A stretch of 22,637 nt of DNA from Muribaculaceae bacterium (lineage in GTDB: Bacteria > Bacteroidota > Bacteroidia > Bacteroidales > Muribaculaceae), in the NCBI GenBank assembly GCA_009775265.1, contig VSPG01000033.1, forward strand, positions 1 through 22,637, given 5' to 3'. The notes beneath the pieces were generated by a model. That model saw only the letters and a program-made list of their open reading frames with translations, was not told the origin of the DNA and searched no databases. Within the stretch, counting starts at the first letter, position 1, and each line of letters begins with the position of its first letter. Made by a program: the position numbers and the translations under genes. Shown here piece by piece: positions 8,059-15,160 of the stretch.

Positions 8059-8133
8059 TAGGCTGTGGTATATATCTAATGTGTCGTTCAGCATTTGCTT
8101 TATTGTAGGGCGTGTTATATTTTTTCTCAAGCG

Positions 8134-8166
8134 CAAAGTTACTGCAAAAAAGTGAAATGAAGAAAA
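8134..8166 (-). promoter_or_regulatory. Promoter of the metY leader
   Basis: TAACTTTG on the minus strand (8134-8141) is a perfect -7 element. Nineteen nt upstream stands TTTTCT rather than TTTG, so the -33 element is weak. A start near 8130 gives a leader of about 214 nt before metY, with the Met-rich ORF beginning about 72 nt in. Confidence 0.6.
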
Positions 8167-8308
8167 TATATATCGTGGAATTGAAGCTTATTGACTCTAC
8201 ATTTCGTATATAAAAAGCTTTTGAACTCCTCTGTTTTTGTAATTTTGTATCGCCTTAGAAGGAGACGCCGAGAATTCTTGCAGCCCTCGAACAGGTTAGG
8301 ATTCAGTT

Positions 8309-8422
8309 ATGAATTTGATAATTCTGATTGTCGCCGGCTTCTGCGAGGTCGGCTTTACTTACTGCCTCGTAAAATTTTCTTTTTGGAAATTATTGGACAA
8401 ACCCTTAAATTTGCATGTATGA
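8309..8422 (+). pseudogene. Remnant of a small multidrug resistance (SMR) transporter gene
   Basis: The 37-codon frame begins MNLIILIVAGFCEVGFTYCL, which reads like the first transmembrane helix of SugE/EmrE-type SMR proteins, including the Glu at residue 13 in the AGxxEVG motif that is essential for transport. After about residue 22 the resemblance stops (VKFSFWKLLDKPLNLHV) and a stop follows, whereas SMR proteins are about 105 residues with four helices. A -7-like TAATTTTG (8240-8247) lies upstream, so the original gene probably had its own promoter. The break point near 8375 coincides with the promoter of the following ABC operon, suggesting a deletion or rearrangement that joined the two. 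Confidence 0.6.
8381..8413 (+). promoter_or_regulatory. Promoter of the ABC importer operon
   Basis: TTTTG (8381-8385) is followed after 20 nt by TAAATTTG (8406-8413), an excellent -33/-7 pair. The predicted start at about 8417 is only about 2 nt from the ATG at 8419, implying a leaderless or nearly leaderless mRNA if this promoter is the one used. Confidence 0.65.
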
Positions 8423-9552
8423 AGAAAATATTTCTGTTTTTGAGTCTTATGCCGCTGCTTGCGGCATGCGGGCACAAGGACGCTTCCATGACTGAGGGAT
8501 TTGACTGCGTGGTCTACGAGCCGGTTCATGCTTCCGGCTTCAATATAAAGAAAGCGGAAGGGTGCGAAAGCGTGTTGCTCACTGCCGAAAATCCGTGGCA
8601 GGGTGCTTCCGATGTGAAACAGAACTTGCTCATACTCCGTGGAGGAGAGGGTGTGCCTGATGGTTTCGAGGGCTGCGTTCTGCGAGAAAAGGCATGCCGT
8701 ATTGCGGCCATGTCGTCGACACAGGTGGCGATTCTCGATGCCGTGGGGATGGCCGGACGCATCGTGGCCGTGTCGGGTCTTGATTTCATTTCCACCCCGT
8801 CGCTGGTGCAGCGGCGCGACAGTGTGGCCGACATCGGATTTGAAGGCAATGTGAATTACGAACTGCTTTTGGCTTCCGAACCCGATATTGTGCTGCTTTA
8901 CGGCGTAAATTCGGCCAATTCCATGGAAAACAAACTTAAGGAATTGGGCTTGCCGTATTTCTATGTCGGCGATTACCTTGAGGAATCGCCGCTCGGAAAG
9001 GCGGAGTGGCTCGTGGCGTTGGCGGAGATTGCAGGAGTGCGTGAGCATGGTGAAAAAGTGTTCGCCCCGCTTCCTGAGCGTTATGAGGCTATGAGAAGAA
9101 AGGTGGCCGAGGCGGCTCTCCCGGCGCCGAAAGTGATGATTAACGCCCCTTACGGCGATGCATGGTTTATGCCGCCGTCTGGCAGCTATGCCGCGCGGCT
9201 CATAGCCGATGCCGGAGGCGAACTCTCTTATAAAGGTAATACCGGCAACACTTCCGTGCCCATAGACATGGAGGATGCATACATGCTTGTCTCGGAGGCG
9301 GATGTGTGGCTTAATCCTGGCACTGTCTCCACTATGGAAGGGCTTCGTGAGGCTTGTCCTAAAATGGCCGATGCTCCTTGTGTCGTCTCGGAAAGGGTGT
9401 TCAACAACAACCGTCGAATGAATGCGGCCGGAGGCAACGATTATTTTGAGTCGGCAGTGGTGCATCCCGACATTGTGCTGCGCGACCTTGTGAAAATACT
9501 GCATCCAGGCCTCGTAGACGAGGATTTCGTTTATTACCGCCGGTTGAAATGA
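8419..9552 (+). CDS. ABC importer substrate-binding lipoprotein (FepB/BtuF type)
   Basis: This 377-residue class III periplasmic binding protein (PF01497-like) should deliver an iron chelate, haem or corrinoid to the permease encoded next. The start MKKIFLFLSLMPLLAACG is preferred over an upstream in-frame start because it opens a lipoprotein signal peptide with lipobox LAAC and lipidated Cys17; the upstream 76 codons show no protein-like features. Family signatures include QVAILDAVGMAGRIVAVS, VNYELLLASEPDIVLLYG and LVALAEIAGV. Its final codon and stop overlap the permease start by 4 nt. The substrate cannot be read from the sequence. Confidence 0.9.
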   Translation: MKKIFLFLSLMPLLAACGHKDASMTEGFDCVVYEPVHASGFNIKKAEGCESVLLTAENPWQGASDVKQNLLILRGGEGVPDGFEGCVLREKACRIAAMSSTQVAILDAVGMAGRIVAVSGLDFISTPSLVQRRDSVADIGFEGNVNYELLLASEPDIVLLYGVNSANSMENKLKELGLPYFYVGDYLEESPLGKAEWLVALAEIAGVREHGEKVFAPLPERYEAMRRKVAEAALPAPKVMINAPYGDAWFMPPSGSYAARLIADAGGELSYKGNTGNTSVPIDMEDAYMLVSEADVWLNPGTVSTMEGLREACPKMADAPCVVSERVFNNNRRMNAAGGNDYFESAVVHPDIVLRDLVKILHPGLVDEDFVYYRRLK

Positions 9553-10523
9553 AGTCTCGCGCGTCGTTTCTGTTCATTGTCCTTTCACTGCTGCTCATGG
9601 CCCTGTTTATCGTGGACCTTGCGGCTGGCGCGGCAGATATTCCCCTTCTCCATGTGTGGGCAGCGCTTACAGGAGGCGATTGTCCGGCGGTTACCGCTAA
9701 AATCGTGCTGGACATACGTCTTGTTAAGGCCGTCGTGGCTTTGACGGCCGGCATGGCATTGTCGGTGAGCGGGCTGCAGATGCAGACGCTGTTCCGCAAC
9801 CCGTTGGCTGGGCCGTACGTGCTCGGTATCAGCGCGGGGGCAAGCCTCGGGGTGGCATTTGTAGTATTGGCGGGTGTCGCTTCTTCGCTCGGCATAGTAG
9901 GGGCTGCATGGGCCGGCGCGGCCACGGTGCTTGCTGTCATAGCCGCAGTAGGTCGGCGCATTAAGGATATTATGGTGATCTTGATTCTCGGCATGATGTT
10001 TTCGTCGGGAGTCGGGGCTGTAGTGCAGATTCTGCAATATCTCAGCAACGAAGATTCGCTTAAAGCTTTCGTGATATGGACTATGGGGTCGCTTGGCGAT
10101 GTCACCGCAGTTCAGCTTGCCGTGCTTGTGCCTTCTGTGGCAGCGGGGCTTGTGCTTGCCGTGTTTTCCGTGAAATCCTTGAATCTCTTGCTTTTCGGCG
10201 AGGAATACGCGGTCACGATGGGACTTGACCTCAAGCGGTCGAGAACTCTCCTGTTCGTGTCCACCACATTGCTTGCGGGTTCCGTAACGGCATTCTGCGG
10301 ACCGGTAGGATTCATCGGCCTTGCCATGCCGCATGTGGCTCGAATGCTTTTCCGCAGTGCCGACCATAAGGTGCTCCTGCCTGCGGCAGCTCTTGTGGGA
10401 GCCGCTGTGCTGCTGCTGTGCGATATTGTTTCCAAAACGCTTGTCCTTCCGGTCAACGCCATAACCGCGCTGCTTGGTATTCCTATTGTGGTTTGGGTGG
10501 TGTTACGCAACAAAATGCTATGA
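9549..10523 (+). CDS. FecCD-family ABC importer permease
   Basis: This 324-residue integral membrane protein has about nine to ten hydrophobic helices. It carries the FecCD/BtuC signatures GLQMQTLFRNPLAGPYVLGISAGASLG (residues about 77-103), FVIWTMGSL and GPVGFIGLAMPHVAR, the last being the loop that contacts the ATPase. It should form a homodimeric channel for an iron-siderophore, haem or vitamin B12-like substrate. The 4-nt ATGA overlaps at both ends (with the binding protein and with the ATPase) show tight translational coupling. The length is slightly short for the family (usually 330-350). Confidence 0.94.
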   Translation: MKSRASFLFIVLSLLLMALFIVDLAAGAADIPLLHVWAALTGGDCPAVTAKIVLDIRLVKAVVALTAGMALSVSGLQMQTLFRNPLAGPYVLGISAGASLGVAFVVLAGVASSLGIVGAAWAGAATVLAVIAAVGRRIKDIMVILILGMMFSSGVGAVVQILQYLSNEDSLKAFVIWTMGSLGDVTAVQLAVLVPSVAAGLVLAVFSVKSLNLLLFGEEYAVTMGLDLKRSRTLLFVSTTLLAGSVTAFCGPVGFIGLAMPHVARMLFRSADHKVLLPAAALVGAAVLLLCDIVSKTLVLPVNAITALLGIPIVVWVVLRNKML

Positions 10524-11239
10524 TAAGACTGCACTCTTTTTCGATAGGCTACGGCGACAGGTTGTTGCTTGAAAATGCGGAAGCCGTATTCGGCGCAGGT
10601 TCCCTTACTGCGCTGATAGGACGCAACGGCACAGGCAAGTCCACGCTTCTGCGTGCGATGGCCGGATTGAACCGCAGCTACGGAGGCCGCATAGACGTGG
10701 GAGGCCGCGACATGCGCGGCATGAATGCTCCTGCGCTTGCCCGTACGCTTGCTTTCGTGACGACTGAGCGAACGCGCATAGCCAACCTTAGCTGCGGGGA
10801 GGTGGTGGCTTTGGGGCGTGCTCCGTACACCGACTGGATAGGGCGTCTGCGTCCGCAGGACCGCGAGGTGGTGGCGAAGTCGCTCGCTCTTGTGGGCATG
10901 CAGGACTATGCCGCCCGCACAATGGACAGCATGAGCGACGGCGAGTGCCAGCGCATAATGATAGCGCGGGCTCTTGCGCAGGCTACGCCTGTGATTCTGC
11001 TTGACGAGCCCACTTCGTTTCTCGACATCCCCAACCGCTACGGGCTTTGCTCGCTTCTTGCGCGTCTGGCCCATGATGAGGGCAAATGTATAGTCTATTC
11101 CACGCACGAACTTGATATAGCGTTGTCGCTCAGCGACAACGTCGCGCTGATTGATTCTCCGCGACTGCATTGTATGCCGGCGGCCGAAATGGAAGGCAGC
11201 GGCTATATAGGCCGCCTTTTCAAAACTTCAGGCATATGA
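10520..11239 (+). CDS. ABC importer ATP-binding protein (FepC/BtuD type)
   Basis: This 239-residue ATPase powers the adjacent FecCD permease. Walker A is GRNGTGKST (residues 34-42), the signature motif is MSDGECQR (138-145, instead of the usual LSGGE), Walker B is VILLDE (158-163), followed by a D-loop SFLD and the switch His in STHELD. The start MIRLHSFS overlaps the permease stop in ATGA; a longer in-frame extension reaching back into the permease gene is a shadow. The stop overlaps the DUF2284 start by 4 nt. Confidence 0.95.
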   Translation: MIRLHSFSIGYGDRLLLENAEAVFGAGSLTALIGRNGTGKSTLLRAMAGLNRSYGGRIDVGGRDMRGMNAPALARTLAFVTTERTRIANLSCGEVVALGRAPYTDWIGRLRPQDREVVAKSLALVGMQDYAARTMDSMSDGECQRIMIARALAQATPVILLDEPTSFLDIPNRYGLCSLLARLAHDEGKCIVYSTHELDIALSLSDNVALIDSPRLHCMPAAEMEGSGYIGRLFKTSGI

Positions 11240-11817
11240 TGGAATACACAGCGTCAGATTTCACGGCCGATATTGCCGCCGCCGACTACGTGTGCCGTTT
11301 CCGCGACGCGGAGCGCTTTATGGCGCTTTGCCGCGAATGTCCGTCGTACGGCCGTAGCTGGGGATGTCCCCCCTTCGGTTTCGACACTTCGGCTTTGCTT
11401 AGCCAATACGACCGGGTGTATCTGGTGGCCACGAAGATTACCCCGGGCGAATCCGGTGCCGCTATTGATGCCGCGCAGGAACTCATCCGTCCGGAACGCG
11501 TGCGTGTCGAGCAAATGCTGCTCGACATGGAGTGTCGTTATGGCGGCCGCGCGTTCTCCTATGTCGGAGAGTGCCTTTATTGTGGCGGCGCGCCATGTGA
11601 GCGCATTTGCGGCCGCCGTTGTCTTCATCCCGACAAAGTGCGTCCGTCGCTCGAAGCTTTCGGCTTTGACATATCAAAGACGCTTCTCGAACTGTTCGGA
11701 ATCAGACTGCTGTGGGGGCATGACGGGCGCTTGCCGGAATATCTTGTGCTCGTGATGGCGCTTTTCCACAACTGCCCGCCTGGCGCTTTCAGCGGATTAC
11801 GCGTATCGACGGATTGA
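11236..11817 (+). CDS. DUF2284 Cys-rich putative metal-binding protein
   Basis: This 193-residue protein resembles DUF2284 (PF10050-like), annotated in databases only as predicted metal-binding. Nine or more cysteines fall in two clusters: C32-x2-C35-PSYGRSWG-C44-PPF near the N-terminus, and C113-x2-C116-x4-C121-x3-C125-x3-C129 in the middle. Such spacing suits an iron-sulfur cluster or a zinc/iron site. There is no signal peptide, so it is probably cytoplasmic. Translational coupling to the ATPase (ATGA overlap) suggests that it processes or senses what the importer brings in, for example releasing metal from a chelate; this is inference. The last 29 nt overlap, on the other strand, the end of the PH-domain gene. 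Confidence 0.82.
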   Translation: MMEYTASDFTADIAAADYVCRFRDAERFMALCRECPSYGRSWGCPPFGFDTSALLSQYDRVYLVATKITPGESGAAIDAAQELIRPERVRVEQMLLDMECRYGGRAFSYVGECLYCGGAPCERICGRRCLHPDKVRPSLEAFGFDISKTLLELFGIRLLWGHDGRLPEYLVLVMALFHNCPPGAFSGLRVSTD

Positions 11818-12199
11818 TGCGCAAAAGTGCATCGACGAATGCATCGCGGTCTTTAGGCGATATTTCCAGAGGCATGCTGCTCTTGAGCACACTGCGGTCG
11901 GCCATCTTGATCGACAGGCGTTTTGATGACATGGCGGCTCCTGCAAGATAGCCGCGGCAATATCGCACTTCGGCTATTTTTCCGACAGGGATACTCGTCG
12001 GTCGGAAAAGGTTGTACACTGTCAGCGTGTCGTTGTCTATTTCATACCACACGCTGAACAGCATGGCTACCGCCATTACGCATAAGATGCCTAATGGCGC
12101 TGACAACCATGTGGTAGTGACGCATACGAAGATTAACACTGACAAGTAAAGCAGCATTATTGCCAGTAACCACAGATCGATACGCGAACGGTATTTCAT
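11789..12199 (-). CDS. Small membrane protein with bacterial PH-like domain
   Basis: This 136-residue protein has two N-terminal transmembrane helices (about residues 9-28 and 31-50) followed by a cytoplasmic domain reading WYEIDNDTLTVYNLFRPTSIPVGKIAEVRYCRG, the pattern of the small bPH_4 (PF06713-like) pleckstrin-homology fold. The C-terminal helix contains PKDRDAFVDALLRINPSI, typical of that family. The function is unknown. It starts 13 nt after the GH95 stop, so it is probably cotranscribed, and it ends convergently inside the DUF2284 coding sequence. Confidence 0.8.
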   Translation of the reverse strand: MKYRSRIDLWLLAIMLLYLSVLIFVCVTTTWLSAPLGILCVMAVAMLFSVWYEIDNDTLTVYNLFRPTSIPVGKIAEVRYCRGYLAGAAMSSKRLSIKMADRSVLKSSMPLEISPKDRDAFVDALLRINPSIRVIR

Positions 12200-12212
12200 A
12201 AGTCGTTAGTTG

Positions 12213-14630
12213 TTAATTGTAGTAGAAGGTTAATTCGGCTTTTTGTCCGGGCGTGAGATGCAGGCTTACAAATTCACAGGCTTCGATGGCTGCGCCGTTC
12301 AGTGCCACAGCAGTGCAGCCGTTCGGCATGCGCAGACGCATGTCGGCCACGGGGCCGCCCGTTATTGTGGCCTCGCGCAATAGACCTCCGTCCCAAGAGG
12401 CGTCTACAGTAGCACCGCCTCGCACTTTGAATCCGTGCAGAGAACCGCAATTCCATTCGTCCGGCAACGCCGGCAGCAGGTTTATGAATCCATCCTGACT
12501 TTGAAGCAGCATCTCGCCGATACCCGCTGTGCCTCCCCAGTTGCCGTCCATCTGAAATGGCGGGTGCGAGCAGAAAAGGTTGGGGAAGGTGCCTGCTCCA
12601 TGCCGGTCGGGATACTCGGCCGTGTAGGCCGGTGTGAGCAGCGATTTGAATAGTTTGTAGGCTCGGTTGCCGTCGCCGAGGCGCGCCCAGAAGTTGATTT
12701 TCCATGCACGGCTCCAGCCGGTGCCTTCATCGCCGCGCTTTTCCAGCGTAAGGCGGCAGGCTTCGGCAAGTTCCGGATTCGTCACTGCTGAAATCTGGTT
12801 GCCTGGATGCAAGGCGTACAGATGGCTTACATGCCGGTGCTGTGGGTCGGTTTCTTCGTATTCTTCGAGCCATTCCATAAGGCGTCCGTCCGCACCGGTG
12901 CGGTGGGGCGGCAGTAGGGCTATGTCGTGGCGCAGCGAGTCGGCGAACAGCCTGTCAATGCCGAGCGAGTCGGCTGCCGCGGCAGTGTTGGTGTATAGTT
13001 CGCGCACGAGTTGGGAGTCCATTGCCGGCCCCATGCATATGCTGAGCGGAGTGCGGTCTTCGCCCGTATAGAAGGTGTTTTCCGGCGACGACGTCGGCGC
13101 GGTGACGAGCCATCCGTGCTTGGGCTCCCGTATCATTGTCGATTTGAAGAACTCCGCCGCACCTTTCATGACAGGATATATTCCGGAAAGGTACTGCTTG
13201 TCGGCTGTGTACAGATAGTGCTCCCACAAGTGGGCGCACAGCCATGCCCCGCCGGTGTTGGTGGCCCCCCATGAGGGATGTTCGCCCGGCGCGGTGTAGT
13301 TCCACGGGTTTGTCATCATGTGCATCACCCATCCGCGTGCGTGAGGGCCGTAGAACACTTTTGCTGTATGGCGGCCGCTCTCCACGGAGCGTTTCACGAG
13401 GTCGGCGAGCGGCAGGTGCAGTTCCGACAGGTTGCCCGGCTCGGCAGGCCAATGGTTCATCTGCACGTTGATGTTGGTGTGGTAGTCGCCGTTCCACGGC
13501 GCCGACACGCCGTTGGCCCACAAGCCTTGCAGATTGGGCGGCAGGCATCCGGGCAAGGTGCTGCATATGAGTAGATAGCGCCCGTAATTGTAATATAGTG
13601 CGGCAAGTGATGGGTCGCTTTGCTGTGCGAAAAGCTCTATACGGCGGTTGGTCGGCATGAAGGCGGCTTTGCCGCGCGGCAATGTTATGCCGGCGCGGTC
13701 AAGAAGTGCGCGGTGGGCGCGTATTCCCTCCGCCTTGAGTCTGTCCATGCCTCCACGGGCTATTGCATCGCCGACGGCATGTTCGGCTGCGGTGGCATAT
13801 CGCGCGCCATAAAGATAGTCTGTGGCCGCCCCCATTACTATATATGCTTCATCGGCGCCCCGCACGCTCAATGTGGAGTCTGTGCCGGTACATACGGCTT
13901 CGCTGCCATAAGCAGCCAGACCGGCCGATAACGCGTATTTCATCCCCTCTTTGTCCGCTGCGCCGCTGTCAAGTGCGCCGCTAAGCATGAGGCGGTTGTG
14001 CCCGGCTTGGGATACGTCGCCGCGTTCGGGGCGGGACAGTGATGCCGTGAAATTGACGGCTCCGGGGCGTGAACCCGATATGCGGTATATCATTACGTCC
14101 GAGCCTCGCGGCACATAGCATTCCTGCACGAAATCCGTGCCCCCTATGCTGTAGGCCGTATAAGCGCAGGCTTCCGTGAGGTCGAGATGACGTCTGTAGC
14201 CTTCCACGTCGTGTGTGCCGGAGCCATAGTCGAGGTCGATGTTCAGATCGGCAAGCATCTGATATGTGCCGTAAGTGTTGCCCTCGGGCATCGTGGGCAC
14301 GAAAGTGGTGTACATAAGTTCCTGCGCTTCGCGGTTTCTGCCTTCTTTCAGCAGGCGCTGTATTTCCGGCAGGCTTTTCGAGGCTTCAGCATTGTCGTAA
14401 GATGCTTCCGAGCCGCTCCACATGCTTATCTCGTTCAGTACAACATGTTCGTGGAACGGGTTGCCGTATGGCATCATGCCCATGCGTCCGTTGCCCACCG
14501 GCAGGGTTTCCTCCCATTGGGCTGCCGGAGCGGTGTACCACAGAGTGGTTTCGGGCGGCAGATTCGCGTCTGAAGCGTTTATGGAAAATGCCCCGACAGC
14601 TAATAATGCCAGTGTCGTATATATTCTCAT
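12213..14630 (-). CDS. GH95 family alpha-L-fucosidase
   Basis: This 805-residue exported glycoside hydrolase probably removes alpha-1,2-linked L-fucose (or L-galactose) from host or plant glycans by inversion. The N-terminal domain opens with LWYTAPAAQWEETLPVGNGR, a GH95 signature. In the catalytic (alpha/alpha)6 region the Asn pair is seen in HTNINVQMNHWP (about residues 384-395), the likely general acid Glu517 in TSSPENTF, and the Asp that activates the Asn pair at about 695 in FQMDGNWGG; these correspond to the catalytic set described for the Bifidobacterium enzyme AfcA. The start MRIYTTLA is chosen for its signal peptide (residues 1-20); an ATG 8 codons upstream lies near the predicted transcription start. 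Full length for the family. Confidence 0.93.
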   Translation of the reverse strand: MRIYTTLALLAVGAFSINASDANLPPETTLWYTAPAAQWEETLPVGNGRMGMMPYGNPFHEHVVLNEISMWSGSEASYDNAEASKSLPEIQRLLKEGRNREAQELMYTTFVPTMPEGNTYGTYQMLADLNIDLDYGSGTHDVEGYRRHLDLTEACAYTAYSIGGTDFVQECYVPRGSDVMIYRISGSRPGAVNFTASLSRPERGDVSQAGHNRLMLSGALDSGAADKEGMKYALSAGLAAYGSEAVCTGTDSTLSVRGADEAYIVMGAATDYLYGARYATAAEHAVGDAIARGGMDRLKAEGIRAHRALLDRAGITLPRGKAAFMPTNRRIELFAQQSDPSLAALYYNYGRYLLICSTLPGCLPPNLQGLWANGVSAPWNGDYHTNINVQMNHWPAEPGNLSELHLPLADLVKRSVESGRHTAKVFYGPHARGWVMHMMTNPWNYTAPGEHPSWGATNTGGAWLCAHLWEHYLYTADKQYLSGIYPVMKGAAEFFKSTMIREPKHGWLVTAPTSSPENTFYTGEDRTPLSICMGPAMDSQLVRELYTNTAAAADSLGIDRLFADSLRHDIALLPPHRTGADGRLMEWLEEYEETDPQHRHVSHLYALHPGNQISAVTNPELAEACRLTLEKRGDEGTGWSRAWKINFWARLGDGNRAYKLFKSLLTPAYTAEYPDRHGAGTFPNLFCSHPPFQMDGNWGGTAGIGEMLLQSQDGFINLLPALPDEWNCGSLHGFKVRGGATVDASWDGGLLREATITGGPVADMRLRMPNGCTAVALNGAAIEACEFVSLHLTPGQKAELTFYYN

Positions 14631-14651
14631 GTGCTTTTCATTTGGATTATG

Positions 14652-14690
14652 CAAAGATACATAAAAACTTGTTTTCTACATGTTTTTGTG
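14652..14690 (-). promoter_or_regulatory. GH95 promoter with an operator-like inverted repeat
   Basis: TATCTTTG on the minus strand (14652-14659) matches the -7 consensus, but no TTTG lies at the -33 position. Instead, an imperfect inverted repeat with 12-nt arms (14660-14671 and 14679-14690, 10 of 12 matching, 7-nt spacer) occupies the region directly upstream of the -7 element. This arrangement suits a promoter that needs an activator bound there. Confidence 0.5.
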
Positions 14691-14696
14691 CAAAAT

Positions 14697-14739
14697 AAAA
14701 CAGGAACCCGTGGCATGTGAAACCTCAGGCTCCTGTTTT
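14697..14739 (-). terminator. Intrinsic terminator after the FKBP gene
   Basis: On the minus strand AAAACAGGAGCC (14728-14739) pairs with GGTTCCTGTTTT (14697-14708) with one mismatch over a 19-nt loop, continuing into TTTTATTTTG. It lies 22 nt past the FKBP stop and ends the GH43 - GH43 - FKBP unit just before the GH95 promoter. Confidence 0.85.
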
Positions 14740-14761
14740 GGTGTATGGTGTGAAAAGACGC

Positions 14762-15160
14762 TTACGACACGCCTATCAGTTCTATTTCGAATATCAGCGT
14801 GGAACCGCCGGGTATGCCCGGCTGGCTACGTTTGCCGTAGGCCTGTTCCGCCGGGATATATACCTCCCATTTGTCTCCAGGGTGCATATGTTGCAGGGCG
14901 ATAATCCATCCCGGAATCAGGTCGCGCAGCCGGAAAGCCGGAGCCACGCCGCCGCGACTGCTGTCGAAAGTGCGGCCGTTTATGGTGCTTCCGGTGTAGT
15001 GTACCGTCACCACGCTGCTGCGTCCGGGTGTCCTGCCGGCAGAGTTTCCGCTGCGCAGGACTTTGCGGCAGACGCCTTTGTCCAGCATTTCTACGCCTTC
15101 CTCCTTGGCTTTATCGGCAAGCCACGTCCGGTTTTTGTCAATGTAATCCTGTTTGGGCAT
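14762..15160 (-). CDS. FKBP-type peptidyl-prolyl cis-trans isomerase
   Basis: This 132-residue protein is built almost entirely of one FKBP domain. VTVHYTGSTINGRTFDSS, LIPGWIIALQHMHPGDKWEVYIPAEQAYG and IPGGSTLIFEIELIGV are the classic strands and active-site loops. The short N-terminal helix (about residues 4-25) resembles the dimerising arm of Mip-like proteins. There is no signal peptide or lipobox, so it is presumably cytoplasmic. Its ATG shares one base with the TAA of the upstream GH43 gene (TAATG), so translation is coupled. A prolyl isomerase downstream of two exported glycosidases may be a passenger or may help their folding before export. Confidence 0.94.
   Translation of the reverse strand: MPKQDYIDKNRTWLADKAKEEGVEMLDKGVCRKVLRSGNSAGRTPGRSSVVTVHYTGSTINGRTFDSSRGGVAPAFRLRDLIPGWIIALQHMHPGDKWEVYIPAEQAYGKRSQPGIPGGSTLIFEIELIGVS

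Larger units (their letters stand above)
7933..8082 (-). promoter_or_regulatory. Candidate methionine attenuator (leader RNA of metY-metX-hom)
   Basis: Three mutually exclusive pairings can be read in the transcript. The terminator hairpin lies at 7940-7962. An antiterminator would form when GAGCCGG at 8005-8011, inside the last codons of the Met-rich ORF, pairs perfectly over 7 bp with CCGGCTC at 7956-7962, the terminator left arm. Near the leader-peptide start, ACATTAG/CTAATGT (8076-8082 with 8055-8061) competes with ATGTCCG/CGGACAT (8052-8058 with 8042-8048); both include the start codon. A ribosome reaching the TGA (7999-8001) would cover 8005-8011 and allow termination. One stalled on the ATG triplet (8026-8034) would leave it free for antitermination. 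Confidence 0.68.

Noticed and set aside
7917..8135. SAM riboswitch in the metY leader
   Set aside because: I could not find the conserved S-box or SAM-II core sequences; the Met-codon ORF and terminator give a better explanation.
8267..8386. Switch-like pairing: 8341-8347 can pair with 8277-8283 or with 8365-8371 followed by a T-rich run
   Set aside because: It overlaps the SMR coding remnant and the importer's -33 element, and no known riboswitch core was recognised. Probably chance, though an Rfam scan would settle it.
8191..8418. 76-residue upstream extension of the binding-protein frame
   Set aside because: It would place a lipoprotein signal peptide in the middle of the protein, and the extension is Arg/Leu rich without homology features; the region also contains the SMR remnant in another frame.
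8359..9504. 381-codon open frame on the minus strand opposite the binding-protein gene
   Set aside because: It is antisense to the lipoprotein gene, which has a signal peptide and family motifs; the shadow is His/Arg rich.
10112..11170. 352-codon minus-strand frame across the permease and ATPase genes
   Set aside because: It spans two real genes of the other strand and shows no protein-like pattern.
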